The position numbers were made by a program, and so were the translations under genes. From Puniceicoccaceae bacterium (lineage in GTDB: Bacteria > Verrucomicrobiota > Verrucomicrobiia > Opitutales > Coraliomargaritaceae), in contig JAKVCN010000018.1 of NCBI GenBank assembly GCA_022448585.1, positions 1 to 38,720 on the forward strand: 38,720 bases of DNA, read 5' to 3'. Every line of letters begins with the position of its first letter. Within the stretch, counting starts at the first letter, position 1. Of the stretch, positions 30,024 through 38,720 are shown piece by piece. The notes beneath the pieces were generated by a model, which saw only the letters and a program-made list of their open reading frames with translations, had not been told where the DNA came from and searched no databases.

Positions 30024-31421
30024 ATGGCTAAATCCACACGTATGACATTTTGTTCATTTTGCGGTAAAGCGCAAAATGAAGTACGCAAAATGATTGCCGG
30101 ACCTGCTAGTGTTCACATCTGTGATTCTTGCGTTTCAGTCTGTAAGACAATTATTGACCGAGAGTTATCTGAAACATCTGTGGACGAGACAACTGCAGAT
30201 ACAAATAAAGATGTTAAAGCCAGTAAAACTCCAGGCAAGCAGTTCAATTTACTAAAGCCTGTGCAAATTAAGGCTCATTTAGATGATCATATTATAAGTC
30301 AAGACTATGCAAAGCGTGCTCTAGCAGTTGCAGTATATAATCATTATAAGCGGTTAAGATCCGAGCAGCCTATTGATGCTGCAGCTGATTTTCCAGAAAT
30401 TGATGATAAGCTTATCGAAGTCGAAATTGAAAAGAGTAATATTCTTTTACTTGGCCCGACAGGTAGCGGCAAAACACTACTCGCTCGTACTTTAGCTAAT
30501 GTTCTGGGTGTTCCCTTTGCAATTGCTGATGCGACTACTCTCACGGAGGCAGGATACGTTGGCGAAGATGTAGAGAATATTGTTCTTCGTCTGCTGCAAG
30601 CTGCCAATTACGATGTAAAACTTGCTGAATGCGGTATAATTTACGTCGATGAAATAGACAAAATTGGTCGTAAGACTGATAATGTTTCGATTACACGAGA
30701 TGTATCGGGTGAAGGAGTACAGCAGGCTCTCCTCAAGATCTTAGAAGGCACTGTATGCAACGTACCACCGCAAGGAGGTCGCAAACATCCAAACCAAGAA
30801 TATATACAACTTAATACTGCGAACATCTTATTTATCTGTGGTGGTGCCTTTGTAGGACTTGATAAAATTGTTCAAAATCGTGTGGGGTCCAAAGCAATGG
30901 GCTTCGATACATCGCAAAGCCACACTTACGGGGAAGCACCCTCAAGCGCACTACTGCGAGTCACTCAGCCTGAAGATCTTGTTCATTTTGGAATGATTCC
31001 AGAATTCATTGGACGCCTACCGATGGTCGCTGTTTTAGATGAGTTGTCTCAGTCAGATTTAGAGCATATTTTGCAGAATACCAAGAATGCTTTAGTAAAA
31101 CAATATGCGAAATTATTTTCAATGGATGGCGCAAAGTTGCGTTTTACTCGAGATGGGATTAGCGCTATATCTGAAAAAGCAGTTGCTTTGAAAACTGGAG
31201 CGCGAGCATTACGCTCAATTATGGAGCGGGTAATGCTCGATGTAATGTATGACCTCCCACAGCTTACAAATGTTGCAGAAATTGTTGTAAATCGTGCAGT
31301 TGTTGAAGGTCGAGCGCAACCCAAGGTGAAGGCAATTAGCAAGAATAAAGCAAAAAAAAACACTAAAGAAGTCATTGGCTCCTCGCGCTCTAGGAATACT
31401 GGACCTGCTAACGCAGCATAA
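30024..31421 (+). CDS. clpX: ATP-dependent Clp protease ATP-binding subunit ClpX
   Basis: AAA+ unfoldase that feeds ClpP. The N-terminal zinc-binding domain has C10/C13 and C33/C36 ([21 protein letters not shown]). Walker A is [18 protein letters not shown], Walker [12 protein letters not shown], and the sensor-2 region is [35 protein letters not shown] resembles the ClpP-contact loop region. At 465 residues it is slightly longer than E. coli ClpX (424), mostly from a linker after the zinc domain and a basic C-terminal tail. It follows clpP. Confidence 0.98.
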   Translation: MAKSTRMTFCSFCGKAQNEVRKMIAGPASVHICDSCVSVCKTIIDRELSETSVDETTADTNKDVKASKTPGKQFNLLKPVQIKAHLDDHIISQDYAKRALAVAVYNHYKRLRSEQPIDAAADFPEIDDKLIEVEIEKSNILLLGPTGSGKTLLARTLANVLGVPFAIADATTLTEAGYVGEDVENIVLRLLQAANYDVKLAECGIIYVDEIDKIGRKTDNVSITRDVSGEGVQQALLKILEGTVCNVPPQGGRKHPNQEYIQLNTANILFICGGAFVGLDKIVQNRVGSKAMGFDTSQSHTYGEAPSSALLRVTQPEDLVHFGMIPEFIGRLPMVAVLDELSQSDLEHILQNTKNALVKQYAKLFSMDGAKLRFTRDGISAISEKAVALKTGARALRSIMERVMLDVMYDLPQLTNVAEIVVNRAVVEGRAQPKVKAISKNKAKKNTKEVIGSSRSRNTGPANAA

Positions 31422-31488
31422 TTACAAGGATTAGAAGTTTATAAAATTTATTTTATAATTACATTTTTTAAATTTTAGTATTCTCCCA

Positions 31489-32415
31489 ATGATACGCCCC
31501 TTATCATTTTTATTTTTATCTGGATACTTAATCACTGCAAAGTTGTTTGCTGTGGTAAATATTGTTTTGCCATCTGGTAATACGAGCGCTCCAACGGGCC
31601 AAAGCGGTCAACCGAGTGATCCAGGGTTTGCTAATGTTGGTCAAGTCAATGGTTCAACAGGAGTTTATTTAAGTGGCGGCTGGGTACTTACCGCTAATCA
31701 TGTTGGCGCAGGTACCTTTATCTCTAGTGGTCAATCTTATGGTTACAATGGTGTGGACTCTTATCAAATTAATGGCACAGACTTGCGCTTATTTAAGCTT
31801 AGTACGTTACCTTTGTTGCCTGATCTAAACCTTGCAACAAGTAGTCCCTCTGTTGGTAGCGCGGTTGTAATGGTCGGCGCAGGCCGTACTGCTCAAGATA
31901 GTCCAACTAATTGGTATGTTGATATTGAAACCTCTACTTGGACATGGTCCGAAAGCATATTTGCTGGTGCTGATTATATTTTTTCTGGGTTTGTGACGGA
32001 CTCGAGCAAATCAGTACGTTGGGGTACAAATACGATTAATGGCTTCACAACATTTTCTAATTCTTCTGCTTTTTATACAGATTTTTCTTCCGCTAATTCA
32101 ACTAGCTATGAGGCCCAAGCAGTCACTCATGATTCGGGAGGAGCTATTTTTACGCAAAATGGAATGAATTGGGAGCTAGCTGGTACTATAGTAGCAGTTT
32201 CACCTTTTAATGGTCAGCCTGGTGGTGCGAATAATGCCATATTTGGCAATTACACTATAGCCATTGATCTATCAGCGCATGCTACTGACATTAATGATTA
32301 CTTATTAGATACTATCCCAGAAGCGAATGTAAGTTACTTTATTGTAGCTATTTGTGGTTTTTTTGCTGTTTTAAGCCGTCGTTATGAGTTGAGGGTAAAT
32401 GCATCCGTTAATTGA
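31489..32415 (+). CDS. Secreted trypsin-like serine protease with PEP-CTERM-like sorting tail
   Basis: 308 residues. A signal peptide (MIRPLSFLFLSGYLITAKLFA) leads to an S1-type protease domain whose triad is readable: H71 in WVLTANHVGAG, D98 in GTDLRLFKLS, and S216 in VTHDSGGAIF. The C-terminus carries a degenerate PEP-CTERM-like signal: IPEAN (276-280), a hydrophobic stretch VSYFIVAICGFFAVL, then SRR. This predicts recognition by an exosortase, and one is encoded at 36934-38007. The physiological substrate is unknown. The last 34 nt overlap the 3' end of the convergent ybeY, so the residues after SRR are encoded antisense to ybeY. Confidence 0.85.
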   Translation: MIRPLSFLFLSGYLITAKLFAVVNIVLPSGNTSAPTGQSGQPSDPGFANVGQVNGSTGVYLSGGWVLTANHVGAGTFISSGQSYGYNGVDSYQINGTDLRLFKLSTLPLLPDLNLATSSPSVGSAVVMVGAGRTAQDSPTNWYVDIETSTWTWSESIFAGADYIFSGFVTDSSKSVRWGTNTINGFTTFSNSSAFYTDFSSANSTSYEAQAVTHDSGGAIFTQNGMNWELAGTIVAVSPFNGQPGGANNAIFGNYTIAIDLSAHATDINDYLLDTIPEANVSYFIVAICGFFAVLSRRYELRVNASVN

Positions 32416-32846
32416 GCTTTTTCAAGAATAGCCAAAGCATTCTGCTCAGCATTTCTCATCTTTAGTCTTTGCGATTCATTCCGGTCATCGTATCCAGATA
32501 AATGCAACCATCCATGTATAAGGTAGAGACAAAGTTCACGACTAAAGCAAACATTTAGCTCCTCTGCTCTAGATTGTGCGTGATCAACAGAAACAATAAT
32601 TTCACCAGCTGACTGCATTTGAGTATCAGCTTGAAAGGTAATGACATCAGTAGGGGCTTGTTTATCTAGGAAATCTGCATGTATCTCAGAGATTTGCTCA
32701 TCATTTACAAATGCAACGGATAATTCCCCTGGTTTAATAGGGAATTTTTTTGATCTTTCAATCGCTTTGAATAGCGCACGTGTTGTATGCTCCGGTGAGT
32801 TTAACCGGTCATAATGATTACTGATTTTTACTTGTATAAGAGCCAT
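32382..32846 (-). CDS. ybeY: Endoribonuclease YbeY
   Basis: Single-strand RNase needed for 16S rRNA 3'-end maturation and ribosome quality control. Family motifs are LSVAFVNDEQISEIHADFLDK, TDVITFQAD, GEIIVSVDHAQ and the zinc site LIHGWLHLSGYDDRNE. The zinc motif is normally H-x3-H-x5-H; here H111 and H115 are kept but the third position is D121. Its start overlaps the 3' end of the 7TM-HD gene by 29 nt, and it is third in the conserved phoH-HD-ybeY order. The 3' end overlaps the convergent protease gene. Confidence 0.94.
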   Translation of the reverse strand: MALIQVKISNHYDRLNSPEHTTRALFKAIERSKKFPIKPGELSVAFVNDEQISEIHADFLDKQAPTDVITFQADTQMQSAGEIIVSVDHAQSRAEELNVCFSRELCLYLIHGWLHLSGYDDRNESQRLKMRNAEQNALAILEKAQLTDAFTLNS

Positions 32847-35226
32847 CGCTTTTAGCTACTAGTAAGGGAGCTTCAGTATCAATATTTTTTTCTTTAGGAT
32901 ATTCTACTCTAGAATGGAGCATATTAAGTAAAGTATAAACAAAGCTGCTTCGGATTTTCTGTAATTCTTGAAAGGTAAGTGGGCAGTCGTCTAACTGACC
33001 ATCTTCTATTCGGTCCTTGAATATTTCATCGATCAACTCTTCAACAGCTGGTTGAGTTACTTTCTTCAAACTTCGACTAGCGGCTTCAACCCCATCGGCA
33101 AAAAATATTATAGCACTTTCTTTGAATGCTGGGCGAGGTCCATCATAGCGATAAGTGCTTTCATCAACTAAATTAATTTCTTTGTTTCGTGAAGGATTTA
33201 GGACTTCCGATTGATTGTTGGCTTTATTCTTTTTTTTCTGCTTTGCTTGATAGTAGAAGTATTGGATCAAGTTTGTGCCATGGTGCTGGCGAATGACATC
33301 AATTATAACTCGAGGTAGCTTATGCTTTCTGGCTAACTCGATTCCTTCTTTAACGTGAGCTTTGATTACTAATGCGCTCATAGAAGGGATTTGTGTATCA
33401 TGAGGATTTATCGTACCTCGTAGATTTTCCGCAAAGTAATCTGGCTTCACTAGCTTGCCTATATCGTGAAAAATACAACATGCTCTGCACATAAGTGGGC
33501 TAGCACCTATAGCAGCCGCTGCATTCTCAGATAAGTTAGCTACCATTAAACTATGGTGATATGTTCCAGGTGCTTCTATTTGCATGCGACGCAGTAGTGG
33601 GTGATTAAAGTCAGTTAATTCTAACAGAGTGATCTCAGTAGTAATTTTAAATAAGTGCTCAAGGACAGGTAATAAACCCGCAGCTATAATGCCTGTTAGT
33701 AACCCAATAATTAAAGCCATTAAGAATTGTTGGCCAATTAACCCAATGGGATATGCGTTCATAATTCCAATCAAGAATCCGGTCAAAGAAGCTGCTAGAC
33801 CAGCGTATAAACCCGCCCGAACTAATTTAGACCGCTTGCGAATATTTGCTGCGAAAGAACTACCTACAGCACCAGACAAAAATGCTATTAGCATGAACTC
33901 AATGGAATTATCCTGAATAATTCCAAATAAAACGGAAATTATAAGAGCTGATAGAATAGCTGGTGAAGTACCTACTAACACTGAGACTGTGATTGGAGCT
34001 AGCGCATAGGGAGCAATAAAAGGTAACATACTCGATAGCGAACGGCTTGTATTTGAAGCCAATTCTCCGACCTCCATAAGTAAACGAATAATTAGTAAAT
34101 TTATAAGTACGCTAACAGCTGTTATGGCAATGGCTCGGTTTCTTTTATAAACCTCTCGCAGACCTTTTTTGATATAAATTAGTACCGCTAAAAATAGTAA
34201 AAGTGTTAGTAGTGTACGTTCTAAAAACAGGTAGTTTACGATTAAAGAGTTACTACCAATTGCCATTTCACGATCCTTATATGCTTTCACTCTTTCTAAA
34301 TCAATTTCCTTAACCACAGCTCCTGGATCGATTAGTGTATCACCCTCTAAATAGCTCTGTATCGGTGGAGCTATCTTGGCTAAAGCGCGATCGATTGCTT
34401 GATTTGTACTATCCTCGCTGTATATCAAGTTTGTTTGAAGACCTTCTCTCAAGATTTCAAATAATATACGAGCTGTTGTTTGGTTTCTAGCGAGTGAGTC
34501 GATTTCGCGTCGTAGTGAAATAGTTGCTTTTGTAATGGATCGTGCCTCTGGAAGTTGACTACCACCATCTTTATCGAGTAACTGTATGACCGTAATTTGA
34601 GGCGATTTTTCAATACTTTGACCATTCATATAGATGCCGTCTTCGTATAGCTGATGGAGGCTTTTAAGGCCTTTGTTATATAGCTCAGCACGCTCTTTAG
34701 GAGATGTCTTACCGTTAAGATCTATTATATCCTGAGCTTCTATTAGAGAGTCATGACTTTTCAGTAAAGCTATGATAGATTTTTCATATTCTTGCTTAAG
34801 TACCGCTTCACTTTCGCCTTCAAAATCAATTTGATTTTGAGCGAAACTATCTTGTAGTTCGCTAATAAGTTGCTTAAACTGATTAAAGTTTTCGTAGCTT
34901 CGTTCGAATACAGGTGGCTCTTGTGCTCGAATTGCAGCCTCTTGTTTTTCTAACAGAATTTTGCTCGTGTACTGAAAATCGAACTCTGCGACTATTCGAG
35001 CTGATGCAGGCTGATTGATCATTAATTGAGGACCTTTAGATTTCTGACCAAGAAAACTTATCACGATAACAAGAGCTGCAAAAATGAGTAATAGGCTGCC
35101 TTCAATGAGCTGACTTGTTTCTAAGAAATGACTTCTGCGGGCCTCTTTTTCTGCACGTGTTATTCTTTTTTTACGCTGCAGTATTTTGCTGAAGCGTTTA
35201 TATGAATTTTTTAAAAATAGTACCAT
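32818..35226 (-). CDS. 7TM-HD family membrane phosphodiesterase (PgpH-like)
   Basis: 802-residue integral membrane protein. A first membrane segment near residue 45 is followed by an extracytoplasmic 7TMR-HDED-type domain (about 70-330), seven membrane segments (about 335-535) and a cytoplasmic HD domain with YHHSLMVANLSENAAAAIG, CCIFHDIGKLVKPDYFAEN and later DVIRQHHGTNL. Family members such as Listeria PgpH hydrolyse cyclic di-AMP; that activity is inferred here. It lies between phoH (18 nt upstream) and ybeY on the same strand, a neighbourhood conserved in many bacteria. Confidence 0.93.
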   Translation of the reverse strand: MVLFLKNSYKRFSKILQRKKRITRAEKEARRSHFLETSQLIEGSLLLIFAALVIVISFLGQKSKGPQLMINQPASARIVAEFDFQYTSKILLEKQEAAIRAQEPPVFERSYENFNQFKQLISELQDSFAQNQIDFEGESEAVLKQEYEKSIIALLKSHDSLIEAQDIIDLNGKTSPKERAELYNKGLKSLHQLYEDGIYMNGQSIEKSPQITVIQLLDKDGGSQLPEARSITKATISLRREIDSLARNQTTARILFEILREGLQTNLIYSEDSTNQAIDRALAKIAPPIQSYLEGDTLIDPGAVVKEIDLERVKAYKDREMAIGSNSLIVNYLFLERTLLTLLLFLAVLIYIKKGLREVYKRNRAIAITAVSVLINLLIIRLLMEVGELASNTSRSLSSMLPFIAPYALAPITVSVLVGTSPAILSALIISVLFGIIQDNSIEFMLIAFLSGAVGSSFAANIRKRSKLVRAGLYAGLAASLTGFLIGIMNAYPIGLIGQQFLMALIIGLLTGIIAAGLLPVLEHLFKITTEITLLELTDFNHPLLRRMQIEAPGTYHHSLMVANLSENAAAAIGASPLMCRACCIFHDIGKLVKPDYFAENLRGTINPHDTQIPSMSALVIKAHVKEGIELARKHKLPRVIIDVIRQHHGTNLIQYFYYQAKQKKKNKANNQSEVLNPSRNKEINLVDESTYRYDGPRPAFKESAIIFFADGVEAASRSLKKVTQPAVEELIDEIFKDRIEDGQLDDCPLTFQELQKIRSSFVYTLLNMLHSRVEYPKEKNIDTEAPLLVAKSDGSYTSKNQ

Positions 35227-35244
35227 AGCTATATATTTTTTAAA

Positions 35245-36189
35245 TTAATTTTTTTCATATGCATTTATAATACTTTGCACGAGCGGATGGCGTACAATAT
35301 CTTCTGCGTTGAAATAGAATAGTTCGATACCTTTAATTTTATTAAGTATTTGAGCCGCTTCTTTTAAACCAGACTGTTTAGATTTGGGTAAATCGATTTG
35401 AGTAATATCTCCAGTTATAACCATACGGCTCTCATCGCCTAAACGAGTAAGAAACATCATCATTTGTTCATGGGTTGTATTTTGCGCCTCATCAAGTACT
35501 ACGAATGAATTAGAAAGAGTACGACCGCGCATGTAAGCGAGTGGCGCAATTTCAATAGTGCCTCTTTCTACTAATTTGTTTGTACTTTCTTGGCCGATCA
35601 TATGTGTCATAGCATCATATATGGGTGTTAAGAATGGTAAAATCTTCTCTTGTAATTCTCCTGGAAGAAATCCAAGTGCTTCGCCCGCTTCTACCGCAGG
35701 GCGAGTAATAATTATACGTTCTACTGAACCGTTAAGAAGTTGTTTGAGTGCCATAGCCATAGCAAGATAAGTCTTTCCAGTGCCAGCGGGTCCTATTCCG
35801 AAAGTGATGGGGTTTTTCTCTATGTGTTGTAAGTAGCTCTTTTGATTGATGGTTTTTGGAATGATACTTTTACGCTTTAGCTTAATAACTAATGGATTTG
35901 TAAATACCTCGCGAATTTCATTTGATCTTCCACCATAGACTGCTCTTAAGACATAATGAAAATCAGAGTTTCGTATTATGATTCCTTGGTTTTTTGCTGT
36001 TTCGAGTAAAGATAAGACTTCTTTACCTTGATCAATAGCTTCTGTATCTCCTTCTAAAATTAGCCAGTCATCTCGAGTAGTTATATTGAGCTTTAGTAAT
36101 TTCTCTAATTCATTAATATTACTTAAGTCGTTGTTATACAATTTGTTAAGATTACTTTGGCTGGAAAAGTATATTGTTTCGCTTGGCAT
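35245..36189 (-). CDS. phoH: PhoH family ATPase (PhoH-like protein)
   Basis: P-loop ATPase of 314 residues with an N-terminal KH-like part (LKLNITTRDDWLILEGDTEAI). Walker A is GIGPAGTGKTYLAMAMALKQL, the middle motif ITRPAVEAGEALGFLPG, Walker B NSFVVLDEAQNTTHEQMMMF and the sensor MVITGDITQIDLP. The role is probably RNA metabolism linked to ybeY. I chose ATG 36189; the frame opens to 36267, but that extension overlaps the HIT gene and is unlike the family N-terminus. It is distinct from the PIN-fused PhoH at 4089. Confidence 0.95.
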   Translation of the reverse strand: MPSETIYFSSQSNLNKLYNNDLSNINELEKLLKLNITTRDDWLILEGDTEAIDQGKEVLSLLETAKNQGIIIRNSDFHYVLRAVYGGRSNEIREVFTNPLVIKLKRKSIIPKTINQKSYLQHIEKNPITFGIGPAGTGKTYLAMAMALKQLLNGSVERIIITRPAVEAGEALGFLPGELQEKILPFLTPIYDAMTHMIGQESTNKLVERGTIEIAPLAYMRGRTLSNSFVVLDEAQNTTHEQMMMFLTRLGDESRMVITGDITQIDLPKSKQSGLKEAAQILNKIKGIELFYFNAEDIVRHPLVQSIINAYEKN

Positions 36190-36226
36190 ATTTATAGACG
36201 GTGAACAATGATCTGTGATTTTTGAC

Positions 36227-36763
36227 TTATGTTTCCAAACATGCGCGTAGACGCTCCCACATAGCATTCATTGATTCAGGAAGGACTCGAGTGTTACCGA
36301 TAACGGGCATGAAATTAGTGTCTCCATTCCAGCGCGGTACAATATGGCAATGCAAGTGTGATGGTATACCGGCTCCGGCTGCTTGGCCAAAATTAAAACC
36401 AGTGTTAAATCCATCTGGTTGAAGTGCATGAGTTAAAATGTCCTGTGCTTTAACAATTAAATCAATCAACTCGTGGCGTTCTTCTGTCCCCATTTTATCT
36501 AATCGAGGCACTTCCCTATATGGAACAACAAGTAAATGTCCTGCGTTATAGGGGTAGCGGTTCATTACGATATAATTATACTCTCCACGATACAGTATGT
36601 ACTGAGAACGATCGTCTCCACTTTGGTGAATTTTAGTGAAAGGATTAACCGATTCTTCCTGTCTGTCAGGCGCTAATATATACGGCATTCGCCAGTAGGC
36701 ATGAAGGCGGCGCATAGATGAACTGTTTAACTCAGAACTTTTATTTTCAGATGAATCTTCCAT
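36227..36763 (-). CDS. HIT-family hydrolase (diadenosine polyphosphate hydrolase-like)
   Basis: Histidine-triad nucleotide hydrolase of 178 residues. The triad HLHCHIVPRW places the three histidines at 136, 138 and 140. YIVMNRYPYNAGHLLVVPYREVPRLDKM is the conserved HIT beta sheet, and the MRRLHAYWRMPYI N-terminus is typical of Ap4A/FHIT-type members. Substrate preference among ApnA nucleotides is not determined. It is first in the phoH-HD-ybeY run (37 nt ahead of phoH) and is divergent from the exosortase gene. Confidence 0.93.
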   Translation of the reverse strand: MEDSSENKSSELNSSSMRRLHAYWRMPYILAPDRQEESVNPFTKIHQSGDDRSQYILYRGEYNYIVMNRYPYNAGHLLVVPYREVPRLDKMGTEERHELIDLIVKAQDILTHALQPDGFNTGFNFGQAAGAGIPSHLHCHIVPRWNGDTNFMPVIGNTRVLPESMNAMWERLRACLET

Positions 36764-36933
36764 GCAATATTAAGTTTAGTCGACCGGTTACAGTATTTGC
36801 AGTCTAACATTGTAAATTGTATACATTAACTCGTATTTAGTAATTTAGCATACTATAGATTATGTTTCATGTTGCCTTTAGATAGCTCTTTAGCAAGCGT
36901 CAAGACGTTGCTATAGCATTAGAAATTTCTACC

Positions 36934-38007
36934 ATGAGTGATATTAAGCAGTTCAAAAAATTTTTTAATTTTCCGCTAAATTACTTTTTTTTGGGTGCGA
37001 TGTTACTTGGATTTCTATTATATATGATTGGAGATCAGCTCTACTGGTGGAAAAATCGTGAGGATTACAGTTTTGGATTCTTAGTACCATTTTTTGCGAT
37101 TTATGCTATCTATGATCGCTGGTCTATAATTTCTAGTTATATCTTTTCTAAAAATTCATTAGTCAGTACAAAGGCTAAATATTCGTCTCCAAAGTCAGAA
37201 TCTAATGCTAAGTATGAATCCTTCAGTAAATGGTTAGAATATCTTGCATTAGTTGGTTTTATTATCGGCTTATTACTGTTTGGTGTTGGAGCGCTATTGC
37301 GATCTGTGACGGGACCTCAAAATCCTGCATCTCTTGCCATTGCAGTTAGTTTTGCGAGTATAACACTCTTTGGTATCTTCATTATTTCTAAGGAACGAGT
37401 GGATGGCGAGCCTATGCCATTAAAAGACCGGATTGCTCTAACATGCTTATTCTTATTTCCTGCACTTATTTGGCTTCTTTCTGCTCCCTTAGTAAGCACT
37501 TTAGAAACGCAAATACGTGTTTTCTTACTAACTAAAGTAACCGTTATAGTCTTCACAGTCTTTGATTTACTGGGATATGAATTAGAACGTGAGGGTAACG
37601 TTTTAGTTTTACCTACAGGTCAAGTTGGAGTAGAGGAGGCTTGTTCGGGTATACGCTCTTTGACTGCATGCTTGTTTGCTGGGTCATTTCTGGCAGCTAT
37701 TTTTTTAAAGCATGTCTGGCAGAAAGTCTTACTGGTACTCGCAGCTATGTTACTTGCTGTATTTACTAATCTATTGAGAAGTATGTTCTTAACTTTATGG
37801 GCTTACCATAATGGCTCTCAGGCGATTGATGCACATTGGTATTTGCCAGTTATAGGTGATATCGGCAGCGTACACGATGTCACTGGTTTGGGTATTCTTG
37901 TGCTGACTTGCTTTGGGTTGCTATTATTACTACCAATTTTTAATTTTACATTACCTAAATTTGAAGAGGATGATGATTCTATTGATCCCGAAATAAAATC
38001 AACTTAA
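36934..38007 (+). CDS. Exosortase (membrane-embedded sorting transpeptidase)
   Basis: Multi-pass membrane protein of 357 residues, about eight hydrophobic segments. The exosortase catalytic residues are readable: C237 in GVEEACSGIRSLTACLFAGS, R282 in FTNLLRSMFLTLWAYH and H314 in GSVHDVTGLGILVL. Members cleave and process proteins with PEP-CTERM-type C-terminal signals. No extracellular polysaccharide genes adjoin it in this window; one candidate substrate is the protease at 31489-32415. The subtype cannot be settled by eye. An N-terminal insert with charged residues (80-98) precedes the middle helices. Confidence 0.93.
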   Translation: MSDIKQFKKFFNFPLNYFFLGAMLLGFLLYMIGDQLYWWKNREDYSFGFLVPFFAIYAIYDRWSIISSYIFSKNSLVSTKAKYSSPKSESNAKYESFSKWLEYLALVGFIIGLLLFGVGALLRSVTGPQNPASLAIAVSFASITLFGIFIISKERVDGEPMPLKDRIALTCLFLFPALIWLLSAPLVSTLETQIRVFLLTKVTVIVFTVFDLLGYELEREGNVLVLPTGQVGVEEACSGIRSLTACLFAGSFLAAIFLKHVWQKVLLVLAAMLLAVFTNLLRSMFLTLWAYHNGSQAIDAHWYLPVIGDIGSVHDVTGLGILVLTCFGLLLLLPIFNFTLPKFEEDDDSIDPEIKST

Positions 38008-38111
38008 GTACTAAACATTCAGTATTATAATTACTTTTTAGTATCCATAGATATTAAGCTTAGTGAACTCTCATGGTTGACGCATGTATCAATCCAGTAT
38101 TTTAGTATGTT

Positions 38112-38537
38112 GTGAATGATCCTGCACGAGATTTTAATGAGGTTATCCGAGCAATACGCCGAGATGATCCTCGTTATTCTAGGGGTGCTTATTATTTCTT
38201 AAGGCAAGCATTGGACTATAGTCTAAAGGAACTGCACGCACGAGGACAGTTAGATAAGAGTAATCATTTAAGCGGAAAACAGCTATTAGAGGGGATCAGG
38301 CTTTTCGCTATAGAACAGTATGGGCCTATGGCGCGCTCGGTTTTAATGTACTGGGGAATCAAAAGTTGTTGTGATTTTGGCAACATTGTATTTCAATTAG
38401 TTTCTAGCCGTGTTTTAGGAAAAACTGAGAATGACAAACCAGAAGATTTTGAGAATGGCTATGACTTTAAAACCGCTTTTGATCGGCCTTTTCAACCTAA
38501 ACAGAGGCCGTATCTTCGCAGACCTCGTTTAAATTAA
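38112..38537 (+). CDS. Minf_1886 family protein
   Basis: 141-residue protein matching the Minf_1886 family, a group found mainly in Verrucomicrobia and Planctomycetes. Family features visible are RDDPRYSRGAYYFLRQALDYSLKEL, HLSGKQLLEGIRLFAIEQYGPMARSVLMYWGI and the DFGNIVFQLVSSRVLGKTENDKPEDFENGYDF segment. The function is unknown. The start codon is GTG at 38112, with no Shine-Dalgarno sequence. It follows the exosortase gene after 104 nt and is followed by a weak terminator and an M16 peptidase gene. Confidence 0.9.
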   Translation: MNDPARDFNEVIRAIRRDDPRYSRGAYYFLRQALDYSLKELHARGQLDKSNHLSGKQLLEGIRLFAIEQYGPMARSVLMYWGIKSCCDFGNIVFQLVSSRVLGKTENDKPEDFENGYDFKTAFDRPFQPKQRPYLRRPRLN

Positions 38538-38539
38538 CT

Positions 38540-38560
38540 GGTGCGAGCTTTGCACCTTTT
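38540..38560 (+). terminator. Weak intrinsic terminator after the Minf_1886-family gene
   Basis: GGTGC/GCACC form a 5-bp stem with a 7-nt loop and four T follow. It ends only 2 nt before the next ATG, so it might also act in the leader of the M16 gene. Confidence 0.4.
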
Positions 38561-38562
38561 CT

Positions 38563-38720
38563 ATGTCGAGTAATTTTTCTGAGAGTGGCTACTATATGGA
38601 CCATACTGCAAATATTGAGAAAGTAAGTGTAACAGATCAACTAATTGATCAATTGTTCGATAGTAAAACAGAGCGTATCGTACTTAAAAATGGATTAACC
38701 TTAGTACAGCGTTCTGATTT
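38563..38720 (+). CDS. M16-family zinc peptidase, N-terminal fragment (3' end outside window)
   Basis: An ATG opens 52 codons that run off the right edge. After a hydrophilic N-terminus the sequence reads ERIVLKNGLTLVQRSD, the typical first strand of pitrilysin/M16 peptidases (LxNGLTLV). The zinc motif HxxEH would lie beyond the window, so catalytic competence cannot be judged. No signal peptide is visible, so a cytoplasmic location is more likely. Confidence 0.7.
   Translation, partial: MSSNFSESGYYMDHTANIEKVSVTDQLIDQLFDSKTERIVLKNGLTLVQRSD

Noticed and set aside
31441-31456. ATAAAAT/ATTTTAT dyad after clpX as terminator
   Set aside because: Entirely A/T with a 2-nt loop and no GC pair; too weak to call.

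Overview
The window looks like a piece of an AT-rich chromosome from a member of the Verrucomicrobia (Verrucomicrobiota). The evidence is a Minf_1886-type protein gene (38112-38537), an exosortase plus a protein with a PEP-CTERM-like tail, and the overall gene content. Every gene is chromosomal housekeeping or conserved accessory; I see no insertion sequence, phage, CRISPR array, rRNA or tRNA. Most genes lack a recognisable Shine-Dalgarno sequence and start behind A/T-rich leaders.

Layout. 1-3944 (-): rnc and mfd, joined by a TAATG stop/start overlap; mfd runs off the left edge. 4089-5621 (+): PIN-PhoH ATPase. 5680-7536 (-): PduO-type adenosyltransferase and a YbdG-like MscS channel. 7665-8387 (+): exported protein of unknown function. 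8384-9345 (-): overlapping pair of a Cdd1-type helix-hairpin-helix protein and a stand-alone LON-domain protein. 9438-13651 (+): chaperone block dnaK-groES-groEL, with a strong sigma70-type promoter, a 12-bp inverted repeat around that promoter, and a clear terminator. 13652-14186 is a 0.5-kb gene-free stretch holding a well-supported 6S RNA candidate and a second, unidentified structured RNA candidate ending in a T-run.

14187-19389 (-): rluB-type pseudouridine synthase, an SH3-like exported protein, folD, an RDD membrane protein, a receiver-histidine kinase and proC. 19519-21872 (+): fatty acid synthesis genes fabG-acpP-fabF. 21990-25784 (-): sucC-sucD, a dihydrouridine synthase and a bifunctional-nuclease-family protein. 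25896-26848: aroK facing a YbgC-type thioesterase. 26929-27772 (+): two overlapping unknown membrane-protein genes. 27926-31421 (+): the protein-quality block tig-clpP-clpX. 31489-32415 (+): a secreted trypsin-like protease with a PEP-CTERM-like tail, overlapping tail-to-tail with ybeY. 32382-36763 (-): HIT hydrolase, phoH, 7TM-HD phosphodiesterase and ybeY. 36934-38720 (+): exosortase, Minf_1886-family protein and the start of an M16 peptidase.

The most notable features are the two RNA candidates downstream of groEL, the symmetric control-like region of dnaK, the exosortase with a probable but degenerate substrate about 4.5 kb away, and a YbeY whose third expected zinc-ligand histidine is aspartate. 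No clearly new multi-gene system is apparent; the unidentified RNA at 13949-14083 is the best candidate for something undescribed.
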